Assembly: GCA_008729055.1 (NCBI GenBank)
Contig: SDUX01000005.1
Location: forward strand, 1,372,875-1,436,874
Length of the DNA stretch: 64,000 nt
Source: Pyropia haitanensis
Taxonomy: Eukaryota; Rhodophyta; Bangiophyceae; Bangiales; Bangiaceae
Direction of reading: 5' to 3'
The first letter of the stretch is position 1, and every line of letters begins with the position of its first letter. A model generated the notes under the pieces. It searched no databases, was not told the origin of the DNA, and was given only the letters and a program-made list of their open reading frames with translations. The position numbers were made by a program, and so were the translations under genes. This document shows positions 31,580 through 42,164 of this stretch, piece after piece.

Positions 31580-33830
31580 TAACGAGAAATTCAAGACCGC
31601 TCGCAAGACGGCTCCACCAGCGACGAAGAAGATGCTCATGCGTCAGAGCCCCCTCCGACGCGTGCCATTGGCGGCCTAGTGAAGAACCAAGTCACCCCTC
31701 CCGTCGACCAGTTTCGAGACGTGTTGCACGACCTCTTCGTTTTCTCCGTGACCGTGCAGCATCATCTATCCAAGGAGGCTATTGGAGACATCTTGCGTCT
31801 GCAGTGTCACTCGCTGAAGTACAGCTCCCCGTATCGCCAGCAGAAACTGTTCGACGCAGCAGTGGACCTCCAAGAGAAGTGCATCGATGCCTGTCCAGCA
31901 GGATGCGTCGCCTTCACAGCCGCAAGGTCCAACTTCACTGCCTGCGACGTCTGTCAGCAGCCGCGATTCAAGAGCGGCACGGCAACCCCTCGAAAACAAG
32001 TGACGTATTGGCCAATGATCCCTTGGCTTACCGCTATGCTGGAAGATCCCGTGCTCGGATTGGACATGACAGCCGGCATGGCACACGCTCGTCAACGAGC
32101 ATCCCAATCAAGAATCAGCGTTGATGATTTGTACGACGGGTCGAACTTTCGAAATGCGGTGCAACCAGGATACTTTCAAGCTGACACTGATGTCGCTTTT
32201 AGCATTTCCACGGACGGTTTTGAAGCCTGGCACCAACAAGAATTGCAAAGATGGCCAATTGTCGCGACCATCCTCAACCGCAATGAGGAATGCAGATGAA
32301 GACTGGTTCATCACGTGCTATTGTGCGTCACTCCAGGACCAAAGCAGCCCGCAGACTTTGAATCGTACATTCACCCAATTGCGGAGGAGCTAAACACATT
32401 GGCGATATGTGTGCCTGGCGTGACCGTGGCAGGCAAGCAAGGCCAGCACACGCTTGAAGAATACCTGCTTCACATTTCCACGGATGTGCCAGCTGGGGAC
32501 GAGCTCCTGAACGCTACTGGTCACAACGGGCACCAGCCAAACCGCTTCCGCGCATTCAGCGGCGTGTACTTCAAATCTCACACCTACTACCCCCCCGTCA
32601 GCCCGAGGACAACACGGTCCTTTTTGCCGTGAACAACTGCCCTGCTTCGCGACGTACTGCTGCGTATGTCGCCGCTCAAATGAACCAAGTAGAGACTGCG
32701 CAACGTACCGGAAAGCCACAAAGTTATGTGATGGACTTACGCAAGCAAACTGGATTTAAGGTATACTCGCTACTATTTTCACCAAGTTCTGAGCAGCGGA
32801 ATAAGTACCGCGGATTGAAGTACATGTGAGAAGTCGGACCATCCTTTGCGCCCTACAATTGCATGCGCTTCCTTCTGCTAAACGTCGCGCCGCTGCTCTG
32901 GCTTCTCTTTTCTGGGCAGCTTGGTGGTCAAGCTGATCTCAGCCACTTGGCCTTGGCCCCCGCAATCGTTGCCGAAATCGGGCGGGATTTACCTAAAGCT
33001 CGGGCGACTGTGCCGTGTTCTCAGGCGCGGTCGCTCCGGAATTTGGCCATTTCTTTCCAGTCGTACAAGGCGGTGGATTGGCTGTTCTTTCTGCTGTCCA
33101 CGGCTGAGGTGGTTCTGGCTGACCGTTTATCGCCAACTCTCTATGGCATGGTAATGCATCTGGTAGGGGCTAGTCGAGTTCTATTTCGTCCTCCGCCCGT
33201 CACACTGGAGGAGCTTAAAGCTTTGGACGAAAGAATCAAGAGCTTCTGTCGGGCGTACTACGCACACGTGTACGGAGGCCAAGACGACAGGCTTCCTCTC
33301 TGCCGCTCGACAGTCGCTGCTCTTCTCGACATTGTACCCAACATCCGCAGCTGTGGCCCAATTTGGACGTACTAGCAGTTCGTCATGGGGCGGCTTGTCG
33401 GGACACTTCCAAAGCTTGTCGGTTGGAGGTCAAATCCGTATTCAAGTCTCATCAAGTCGATTTCACGCAAGAACCAAACCGAACTCATTACGGCGTATGG
33501 CGCAACTTTCCGTTCAGATGCATGGACGGAAGCCAATGGCAAGGTACAACCTTCGAAAGCCTACGTTGAAACTCTGTTTCCATCGGGGAACGATTCGAGT
33601 TTTGTGTTGCTTCCTCCGCGAAGAAGACCGTCACTGCTGGCTGGACAGGGAGGGACCGGCTGGGCAAGTACGGGACTCATGATATTCGCTTTGGCTTGCC
33701 TTGTTTCTCGAGCTTTGGGGGGCGTAGACGGTACGTCTCTGTGGGCGCCATCGACGCTGTCGTAGGCACGCTCTTCACCCGTGGAAAGCACCACATTCTT
33801 CATCCGCGCGAGCCTTTCTCTGGTCTTTGA
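31580..33830 (+). pseudogene. CACTA/Plavaka-type (Transposase_21-like) transposase relic
   Basis: The sequence has the recognisable block order of this family. An acidic N-terminus is followed by CIDACPAGCVAF with the paired Cys, CDVCQQPRF, and the PRKQVTYWPMIPWLTAM stretch. Then come DDLYDGSNF, FSISTDGFEAW, CVTPGPKQPADFESYIHP, GHNGHQPNRFR, and LLDIVPNIRSCGPIW, then QFVMGRLVGTLPKLV. In-frame TGA (32297), TGA (32827) and TAG (33373) plus a frameshift near 32590 break it. It starts in mid-ORF directly at the right edge of the LTR (31551), so its 5' end is lost. It would have cut at its element's terminal repeats, but no CACTA ends were found. Confidence 0.8.
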
Positions 33831-34067
33831 TAAAATACACTTTCACGTTTGTGTCAAACGTGCTCGCTTGTTAAATCTTCCAGGACAAATTTGTGAATTG
33901 GCGAACGTCTGACAGCACAGGACCGGCGGCGCCGGGGTGGGGAGCACGTCAGAGCTGGTGCTGGAGAGTAGATAAAGCAGCCCTTGCGTCCCGGGGGCAC
34001 TTGTTGCTTTTACCTGCCCACAAGCCGCCCCCGCTGCGTCCGTGGGCCCTCTCTTACCCGCACTACC
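33831..34067. other. Short intergenic segment after the transposase relic
   Basis: CACTTTCACGTTTGTGTC near 33839 and the AAACGTG that follows form a small inverted repeat (CACGTTTG/CAAACGTG) and may be the end of the transposase element. GAGAGTAGATAAAGC near 33965 is a weak TATA-like box upstream of the next ORF. Confidence 0.35.
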
Positions 34068-34957
34068 ATGGTCGACGCCTCCACACTCCATGGCACGGAC
34101 CAGGGTACGGAGCCACGATGATACTGCACCACTGCCACGGTGAGTGTCTTATCGGCGGCGATCTTCCCCCCATGGTACGTTCCTTATCGTGTTGCGCACC
34201 GACCTAGCACCCGCGCCCATCCGCCCCTCCACCCCGCCTTCCCTACTGCATTCCCCGCCTTTCGTTATCACAATTTCCCTTTGCCTACTGGTCAACATAT
34301 GCTGTGCGCTTGGTTCATGCTCTGACAGATGGACCTTGCGTTTTTTTTTTTGTCTTGGACTTTGTGTTGCGTTCTGTGCTCCTTTTATTAGTCAATGGGC
34401 TGGAGGCTGCGGCTGCTGTGGCAGCTGATCTTGAGACAGCTTCATCAGCTGTACCCTCCACAGAAGCAGGGGCCTGCCCACCACAACGCCATGCAGGAGC
34501 AGCAGCCCCTCGTTCACCTGCGGGCACTGTCCCACCTTCCCATCGTGCGCCCCCTCCACCTCCCCTTGCTGCGCGGGCTGCCGACGTTCGTCGTCCTGCG
34601 GGTGCGGCCCCCCCCCCTACTTCCCTGTAGGCTCCCTCTCCTTCCTCTGCTACTGTGGCAGCCCCCGCTCCGTCTCCTACCCCCCCGCCATCTCTTCCGG
34701 CTCCCTCCCCTTGCGCTTTGGCGCAGACCCCCCGCACTCCAGCGGGCGTCGCCAACTCACCCCCTGCTGTTGGCGCGCTGTTTCCTTTGGCCTGGGTGCG
34801 GCTGCCTCGTCCATCCTTGACTAGAAGGGATGGGGGTGTTGCACGGCGGTCGCGCACGCGCACAAACGGCCGCGGGGGCATCCAGATCCGGGAACCCAGT
34901 CGGGACCACCGGATTGTACCTGCCCCCAAGAAGATAATAGAGAGTTTTGGCAAGTAA
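34068..34957 (+). CDS. Possible spliced Pro/Ala-rich gene of unknown function
   Basis: ATG at 34068 is followed by a strong GTGAGT donor at about 34139 and T-rich sequence. A CTTTTATTAG acceptor near 34392 is followed by an open frame (NGLEAAAAVAADLETASSAV, then Pro-rich) to 34630. After a C run the last part continues in another frame (PSLTRRDGGVARRSRTRTN, RIVPAPKKIIESFGK) to 34957. No domain is recognised. The exon structure is a guess from splice-like signals, and the real extent is uncertain. Confidence 0.3.
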
Positions 34958-34970
34958 CTCGACTGTTTTT

Positions 34971-35071
34971 TCGACGGTATCTCGACTGTACATAGCGCCA
35001 CGTTTCAGAGCTACCGTCGAGATACATGATTTTCCGACCGTCCCCGACGGTATTCTCGGGATGTACAGTCG
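34971..35071. repeat. Nested inverted repeats around GACGGTA motifs
   Basis: CGACTGTACAT (34983-34993) pairs with ATGTACAGTCG (35061-35071), and TCGACGGTA (34971-34979) pairs with TACCGTCGA (35012-35020). A third GACGGTATTCTCG copy at 35046 is direct to the first. It could be a small MITE-like element or a regulatory hairpin. Confidence 0.7.
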
Positions 35072-35099
35072 GGCCCCGGTGGATCGCGTTAAAGAAAAG

Positions 35100-36540
35100 C
35101 TGTACCTTTCAGCCACGTGTCGCGCGTGCGAGGCCCCAAAGGCGGGTGGTTTGGGCCGCCATATGCCGGTACAACCATTTTTGGTACATTGGACTCAGCA
35201 TGGCTGGCGCAGAGGGACAGGTGGTCTGTTCGTGGTGTCAGTGGGCTTGGCCAAGCTGGCCGATCGTTGTCGTGTTGCGCGCCTTTTTCCCAGCCCCTTG
35301 CCCCCACCCTCCCCCATTTGTTGGTCTTTTGCTGCCTCCACGTCGGCCGAATATGTCATCCCCGAGCCCGTCCACCCTGCGTCTTTCTGTAACAGCTTGA
35401 ATAACGCTTGGGCGGGGGGAGAGGACAGCAGTGTCAGCTCCTGCAGAGAGCGGGGGGGGTGGCGGCGGGAACGGTGCTTTTAGGGGTTAGCGGCGGCAGC
35501 TGCTTCATGCGGAGGTGCTCCGGTGGCGGCAATGGCAACGACCATTCTGGGAGGGGAGGGAGGGGTGGGGCCCACGGAGCGCAGCGGCGTTGGCAGCCTG
35601 GGGGTGCTGCTGCACCATGCGATGGGAGATATCTCCCCCTCGCTCCCCCCATGACCACCACTATTGCCTCCGCCCCTCACAATGCCGACGCCGCGAGAAC
35701 TGTTGATGGCGGCGCGGCGTTTTCGGCTGAAATGGCAGGTAGTGGTGAGGCGGCGGTCGCAGCCGGCCGCGCGCCGGCCGCAGCAGGGGAAGGATGACAG
35801 CGTCCGGAGAAATGATGGCGCTGGCCGCGAGGGGGTGGCCCTGCACGGGCGGTGGTAGTCCTCCCACATCTCTTCTTTCAGTACCACCAGAGCGGCCGCC
35901 GCCACCCCTCACGCCGACATTAAGGGAGCTGGTGGTGGCGGCACGGCGTGGCCGACGGTGCTTGCCGGCAGTGGTGACACGCTGCCCTTTGCCGGGCCTC
36001 CCCACCCCGTCACCGCCCCGCCGCCCGACACTGCGACGTTCCGGGTCGTGCAGGCCCCGCATGCCCTGCCAGACGCCGCCCTGCCCCGCCCAACCCATAC
36101 GGTGCGTGGTGGTGCTCTCGGGGGGGGTGTGGGGGACTGCCAGCGCCGCTGCGTGGGGAACAGCCCCTGTCTGCCGCGCCTTCCGTTGCGAAGCAGGCCT
36201 TGCCGCCGCGCGGCGACGCGCCGCGGCTACGGCGGCCACCCCAGGCGCGGGGCAGTGCCCCGCTGGGGGAGCGCCTGCGGCCGCCGCGGGCGCTGCCCCG
36301 TCGCCCATTGAGCGCTTTTTGGACGACGCTGCAGGGGACGGCCACCCGACGGCCGGGTCGCCGACGGGCGGACGGCTGGCGGGCTGGCAGAGCGGGGTCC
36401 GGCACCCCTCCGAGACCCATTTCCTTCCCCCCGTGGCGCCGCCACCTGCTCCTCTCGTTCCCCGGCTTTCTTTGGCCGACGTCCCCCGCCCACCGCAGCC
36501 CTCCCCCGCCGCCGCTGCGGCCTACCCTCTCTCGACGCGC
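35100..36540. other. GC-rich region with a ~240-bp imperfect duplication, no gene recognised
   Basis: The segment starting CCTCACAATGCCGACGCC at about 35676 is echoed from about 35908 (CCTCACGCCGACATTAAGGG), each followed by GGCGGC.CGGCG and GGCAGTGGTGA. In translation both give an RRAA.SS..GVG/VRGGG pattern on the minus strand. Otherwise there are only Pro/Arg/Ala-rich ORFs on both strands. Confidence 0.35.
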
Positions 36541-36547
36541 GACCATC

Positions 36548-38040
36548 ATGGCCGGCTGCTGCCGTCGTCTGGCAATGGCGCTGATTACCATCGTCGGTGC
36601 CGCGACGGCAACGGCAGCGGCGGCGACGGCGGCGGCCGCCGTCCCCGCTGCTCGCGCTCCCCCCCCTGATGTTCCCTGTCTTGCCGTCACCGCGGCGCGG
36701 CAAGTCGCGGCAGCGGCCGACGCGTCGGCCGCCGTTGCGGCCATCGCCGTCTCCCGCGCCCGCAACGAAGCCGCCGTCACCGCCGCCGCCGCGGGCAAAC
36801 CCTAGAACGCGCCGTCGGCGTACCGGCCGCCGTGAAGGCCACGGCGGCGGGGTGAAACGTGGCGCTCTCCCCCGCGGGCGACGGCCGCCTCGCCACGTGG
36901 GGCGACGCCCTGCTGCACGCCAAATGTGCTGGCGCGGTCGCCGCCGCCGCGGCGGCGGCGTGCCCGGCGGTGCCCGATGGGGAGCCGCTCGCGAACGCTG
37001 TCGGCTGAGGTCCCCGCGGCCGGTACGGCCGCGTCATGGCCGTCTTGTCGGGGCGGGACGTGGCCGCCGACGGGGTGGGGCGGCTGGAGCCGAAGTTGTA
37101 CACGGGGGCGGTCGTTGCTGCGGCGCCGGGCGGCAGCTGTGGCGACAATAGCGAGGCTCGGCCACTCGCGGCGGCGCGCCGCACCGCCTACCCGCTGTTG
37201 TGGACGGCGCCCGTCGCAGTGGCGGCCGCCACCTGAAACACCCGCGCTGGTAACGTGGCCCCCCGCCCTCCTCTCTGCCGTGCGTGTCGCCGTTGGTGGG
37301 GCCGTCGGCGGCCTCGCCGCTGCCCACCGGCTCGACCGCGTCGGGGCGGGCCCCTTCGGCGGCGCTGCCGCGCCCGGCTGGGCCGCTCACCAGCTGTGGG
37401 AGTGCCTCTCTGACCGGCTGGTCGGGGTGCTCGCCGTGGGGGTGTACGGGGCGGCCGGGACGGCGGCGTACGGGATGGGCGTGCGACTGGGTGTCGGCGC
37501 GGGCGTGCTCCCGGCGGGGGCTGCGGTGGCAGAGGGGGGTACGGTGGACGCGGCGCTGTGGCGTTGGCAGAGGGGGGTACGGTGGACTCGGCGCTGCGGC
37601 GGATGCCTGAGGGGCCGGCGCGCGTGTGGCGGCACGGCGCTACGGCCCTGACGGTGCGGGTGTGGTTGACCAACTTTCCGGACGTGCGCGTCGTGGCGGG
37701 GGCGCGGACGGTGCGCCAACGCCACCGCGTTGCCTCGGAGCTATGCGGTGGCGGCTGCGCCGGCAAAGGAAGGGATGGCGCTGGCCCTGCCCCGGGTGGG
37801 GGGGACGCTGCCCGTGGAGAGTGCCGTCGCGGGGACCCACTCGCGCAGCCTGAGGGCGGGGGGGGGACGCGCTTGTTGCGTTCGCCGTGTCGCTGGCGGG
37901 CGCCTGACGAGGCATCCGGGCGGCCGGGCTGTCCACCAAATTCGCGGTGGTGGGCGTGCCAGCGGCCGCGACACGTGTCGCCGATTGACGTGACGGTCAG
38001 CGTTTGTTCCACGGTGGGAGCGTCGGGCCGGCGGCGGTAG
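36548..38040 (+). CDS. Unknown Ala/Val/Gly-rich protein gene, several frames
   Basis: ATG at 36548 opens a frame to 36805 (MALITIVGAATATAAAA, a signal-anchor-like helix, then ARQVAAAADASAAVAAIAVSR). Coding-like segments follow in other frames: ALSPAGDGRLATWGDALLHAK at about 36862, VLSGRDVAADGVGRLEPKLY at about 37039, and SAVRVAVGGAVGGLAAAHRL to VGVYGAAGTAAYGMGVRLGV at 37270-37500. Next is RVWRHGATALTVRVWLTNFP near 37620-37680. The order and consistent strand suggest one gene with introns or indels. No family is recognised. Confidence 0.3.
37528..37597 (+). repeat. Two 32-bp direct repeats, period 38 bp
   Basis: GGCAGAGGGGGGTACGGTGG starts at 37528 and again at 37566, each followed by AC.CGGCGCTG. 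The repeat lies in the unknown gene and, having a non-multiple-of-three period, shifts its frame. Confidence 0.85.
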
Positions 38041-38276
38041 CGCCGCTGCCCTCCTCCCCCGCCGCCGGAGGGGGTGGGGATAGTGCGGCGGCGGCGACGG
38101 CGTTGGGAGCTTGGCGGAGGGAAGCGATCCAACGCCGTCCGCACCCCCACGACCGCCAGTGTTGTTGTGGTGTGGTTTGTGTGATAAGGGGTTACGGTGC
38201 ATGTCCTAGCGGGTGCCTCTTTTCGGTACTCTCTGGTGTATTTGAGTGTGACGCGGGGGGCGGCGGGGCGCGCCTT

Positions 38277-38940
38277 GCTGCCGCCGCCGCCAGATGCGAC
38301 TGCAACGGGGGGAGGGCAGCGGCCCTCTGCGGCCGCGTCGCGCCGGCGGCGACTGCCGGCGGCGAGGCGGCAGACCAAGCGTACCCGGATGGGCGGCCTG
38401 CAGGCAGTCCAGCAGGATGAGGGCTGTGATGTAGGTGAAGGGGCGGGGGGGCTGGCGGGTGACCAGCCGGAAAACGTGAAAGGGGAGGGAGAACGCGTGC
38501 GGATGTTTTTTGTAGAAGAGCGAGCCTGCGACGTGGCGGCGGCCACAGCGCTGGCCGCGGCCGGCGGCCAACCGGCTGCGGTTGGCAGCGTGGGGGCTAT
38601 GGACTCTCCTGTGGCGCCCGCCTTTGGCGACAGCCGCGACGCGGAGTTTGTGGCTTCCGCGCGGTGCGTGCGGCGGCCAGACGGCGAGGGGAGGGGGGCG
38701 AGGCGGGCACGGCGAGCCGCGGGGAGCGGGGAGTTACGACGGGCGGGCGGGGCCAAGTCCCCCCCGGCCGCCCGCCTGCCCTGCCACGTGTCCGTACTGC
38801 GACCGCCGGCGCCGACGGCGCCGCGGCGGTGGCAGCCGCTGCCCTCGGCGGCGGAATGCGCCCTGCTGCCGCCAGCGCCAATCGTGACCGCAACGGGGGG
38901 GGGGCAGCAGCCCCCCGCGTCAGCGGTGCGCCGGCGGCAG
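38277..38940 (+). repeat. Direct repeats of ~70 bp flanking a 520-bp segment
   Basis: 38277-38352 and 38875-38940 share GCTGCCGCC, a GTGACCGCAACGGGGGG-like core, GGCAGC.GCCC and GCGCCGGCGGC. The segment between them includes the part shared with 48.0 kb. It may be a composite repeat unit. Confidence 0.65.
38530..38900 (+). repeat. Dispersed repeat, copy 1 (copy 2 at about 48030-48400)
   Basis: Both copies align over GCGGCCACAG, CCAACCGGCTGCGG-type, CGCGACGCGGAG-type and GGGGAGCGG segments, and also in translation (AGGQPAA.G.V, then RDAE..A.RAV). The reading frame is more conserved than the DNA, suggesting a once-coding family. Confidence 0.6.
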
Positions 38941-38959
38941 AAGAGGGGAACTGAACGCC

Positions 38960-41340
38960 CTGCCCGTCCTCACGATAAATGGACGGCTGTTGTGTCGTGT
39001 CGTATGCACCCCCCACGTCATGAGGACATAATGTCCTCCCCCTGTGATGCAGTGGTGCGGCGCCTCAGGCGCAGATATTGCAGTACCTACCCCCGGCCCG
39101 CCCCCGAAAAAACAAACCGCATAGGCGCAGTCGGTGCGACGTTCCCCACTTAACAACTCCTTTGCCGCCGCCAACCCCCACCAAGCCCTGCGGCCGCTCT
39201 CCCCTGGGCGGTGCACCTGCCTCCACAGACACACCCACCGCCGGCGCCGCCAATCCCCCCCGTGTAGCGTCACGCCTTCCGGCGTCACCTCCCCGCATTC
39301 GGGCCACCCCCACTGCAGCTCCACCCGACGGCACCGTCCTGCGCGGCCGTGGCGTGACGGCGCAGGCCACGGCCGCCACTCAACCCCCCGCCTCGCGCGT
39401 GAGCGTCTCGTAAACGCGCGCCAGCGCGCGCATGCTGCCGCGGTAGCCCGCGCCTCGGCGGCGTGGCCAAGTTCCCGGGCCGCTTCAAGCTTCTGTGCAG
39501 CAGCCGCTGGTGCTCCGGGTGGGGAGCGGGGGGCGTGGAGGGGAAGGTGGCCGTCGCCGCGGCCCTGCCGACCACCGAGAGGGCCCTCGCCGACTCACCG
39601 TCGACGGCGAGGCGGCCGTCGGGCGCCGGACGAGCCCTGTCCCCACCGGCGACGTCGTCAGCCGCTGCGGCCGTCGCCCCCTGCAGGTGGCCGCGCCACC
39701 CATGGACGCCGCCGCCGCCGCCGTGTCGCTGCCTGCGGTGAGGGGCGCTTTTTGTTACAAACCTCGACAGCGCAGCCAGCTCCTCGGTTTTAGGTGACCC
39801 GATGGGATTTGGCGGGGATTTTGGTGACGCAAGTCAGTCAACTTGAACAGCCAATCAGCGACCCAGTTTCCAGGCTGGCCAGCACGTGTCGGGCCCACCG
39901 AAACTTTCGGACGCTCCGCTCCCCCTCCCCTGCCGCGTCCCTGCCTGCCGCAGCCGACGGGAGTGGCGGCGGCCACACCACGGCCACACTACGGCGGCGG
40001 CTCGGGCCACTGCGCTCCCCCCGCCTCTGTTTTCCCGGCTGGCCCTCCTCCTCCCAGCGGCGACGGGGGCGGCAGCGTCGGAGGCGGAGACAGCCGCGGC
40101 CGCCGGTCCTGGCCACCCGGGAGATCTTGCTCCGCCGGTGACGCATCAGCAGTGGCGGTGGACACAGCGGTGGTGAGGGTTGCGCGGGCGTTCTCCACGT
40201 GGCCCACACTGGGTGTACCTGCGCCAACGTCCGATAACCCCCCCACGTCGGGGGGAGCCGGTGCAGTGTCCCGCCCGCGCGCCATCAGGTGCGCCGGCTC
40301 TGAAGCCGCAGGGAAAGGCTTTCCGAAAACATCAGTTACCGGGGGGCACCGCCCACCTGGAGCAGGGTGCCAATGTTTCTCCTTCCCTCCGCGCGCACTG
40401 CAGTAGCCCTAGCCAAGCTGGATGGCACCAGCCCGCCCCCTTCCTCGCACCCGCGGCCACCCGACTGGGTCTGCGGCTGCCTTCCCACCCCGCTGCCGGC
40501 CCTCAGCGAGCTCAACACCCGCCCGTATGAGTCCCTCACGCTTTACGGCCATGCGGGGAGCATCCGCAACGCCCTGCACCTGCCATCAGAGCACCTTGCC
40601 GCGCCCGCCCATCCGCCCGGCAGTCCAGCAAGCAGCCCAGCCCACCTTCCCATCCGACCCACCTGTCACCGCCTCTCCTCGTGGCCCCGTGCCCACTTTA
40701 CCCTCTCCAGCGCATCCCCAGGCGCCAGTCATCCTCCGTTGCCCCACCCTGCGCCTCCTTTCCGCAGCCACCGCGGCTGCCGGCCGCGGCTGCGGCCGCG
40801 CCCGCCGACGCGACGGGCATCGCGACGGCGAGAAAAGGGCCGCATCAGGGGCAGCAATGACAGCGACGGCGCGCCCATCGGGAAGGCTGTGGAGGCTGCG
40901 GCGGGAACACAGGCGGCGGCGGCGTACAGGAGGGCAGCATGGCAGCGGCAGCGGGCGCGGCAGAGCGAGCCGCCGCGGTCCAGTGGCGGTGACCAGCACG
41001 ACGGTGCGCACAGTGACGGAGACGGCCACGGCCCCGTCGGCGGCAGCCATGGCGGCGGCCGTGACGGCAATGGCAGCGCAGGTGCCAGGGGTACTAGAGT
41101 CGGCGACAAGGGCGCATTGATTTTCGGAGCGACGAGCAAAAAAAAAAAAAAAAGTGTGGACAAACAACTGGAGTTGGGACATATGCCCCAAGTTGATGCG
41201 ACCCGATTTCACTATTGCAATTCTCCGAATTGGGAGAACACAGATATCATGAAACATAAAGCAAGCATTACGAATAACTTCGGCGCTGCGATTTTCAAAG
41301 TGATACCGTGGTGTACAGGGCTACGGCCAACTACCCCTTG
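38960..41340. other. No gene recognised with confidence; one long Pro/Ser/Arg ORF
   Basis: The frame 40367-41341 (+) is open for 324 codons and contains ALSELNTRPYESLTLYGHAG and a Lys run from an A16 tract at about 41139. Most of it is low-complexity, and I cannot assign it. CCAATCAG at about 39852 is a CCAAT-box-like word. The remainder is GC-rich filler with ORFs on both strands. Confidence 0.3.
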
Positions 41341-41350
41341 ACGACAAGCG

Positions 41351-41590
41351 TCACTGTACCACTTGCCGCAGCACGAGTTTTACGTCGTGGGCGAATCTGG
41401 GACACGGAGCATAGCACACCAGATAACGGTCCTCTCCTGCCACGATTCTGGGCTGCTTCGCCGAAGCAATAGCGAACACCAGCTGGTCAGGCCACTTCAA
41501 ATCTGAACCGAAGCAGACGCAACGTTTGAAACCGGGAGGTAGATACCATTTATCGCATTCTCCGTTGTCGAACCTACGACCACCGCGCAC
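41351..41590 (-). CDS. Small ORF of unknown function, 79 codons or longer
   Basis: The frame reads DKWYLPPGFKRCVCFGSDLK, then WPDQLVFAIASAKQPRIVAG and YLVCYAPCPRFAHDV, with four Cys. Codon use and composition are much less GC-biased than the surroundings, and the sequence looks like real protein. There is no ATG within the listed frame, which stays open upstream from GTG at 41590. It could be an exon or a fragment of a mobile-element protein. Confidence 0.3.
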   Translation of the reverse strand: MRGGRRFDNGECDKWYLPPGFKRCVCFGSDLKWPDQLVFAIASAKQPRIVAGEDRYLVCYAPCPRFAHDVKLVLRQVVQ

Positions 41591-42164
41591 TGAGTGGGGC
41601 GTTTCCCCATTTGGCCACGGAATGGCCTGATGTGCAACCGGGAGCTTCCGCGGTCTTTATAAAAGCGCCTTCAGAAGCCGGTTCAAAAACGACAGGAGCA
41701 ACCCGCGACTCCTCCGAAGTCTCTGCGTCACACCCGTCAGCCCAAGTTTATGCCAGTAGCGGCGACAACGGCGGTGCTCTCTATGATTGCCGAAGCGGCT
41801 GCGACTGTTGCTTTGGTCGACGCTTCCGACGGAATCGGCGCCTCCCACGGCCGCCCGGGTCGGCTGTGGTGCCCGACAACAGACAGGGGGGTGGTGTCTG
41901 TGTCTCCAGCGGTGCCCACCAGTCTGAGCAAAGACAGTTCCCTCCATGGCTTCGATGGCCGGCGCGCTATGCTGTCATTACGGCGGCACCGTCGTCGCGT
42001 TGGACGAGGCGCCTCCGGCCGCCATTGATGCCTTCCACATTCTTCAGTAGGCCACGGTAGGAAGGGAGCTCGTTCACCAGTGGGGGGGAGCTGCTATTGT
42101 GTATTGCGCGCGGGGCTGGTTCTTGCATCTTCGTTACTAAGGAGCACAAGGAAAAATGAAAAAC
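41591..42164 (+). other. TATA-containing segment before a short ORF
   Basis: TCTTTATAAAAGC near 41655 is a good TATA box. An ATG at 41750 opens a 92-codon frame (VAATTAVLSMIAEAAATVAL, then Arg/Ser-rich). It may be a promoter and a short gene facing the 3' end of the recombinase, but the product is not recognised. Confidence 0.3.

Noticed and set aside
41130..41160. A16 tract as the tail of a processed retrogene
   Set aside because: No gene-like sequence with a defined end precedes it and no target duplication is visible.
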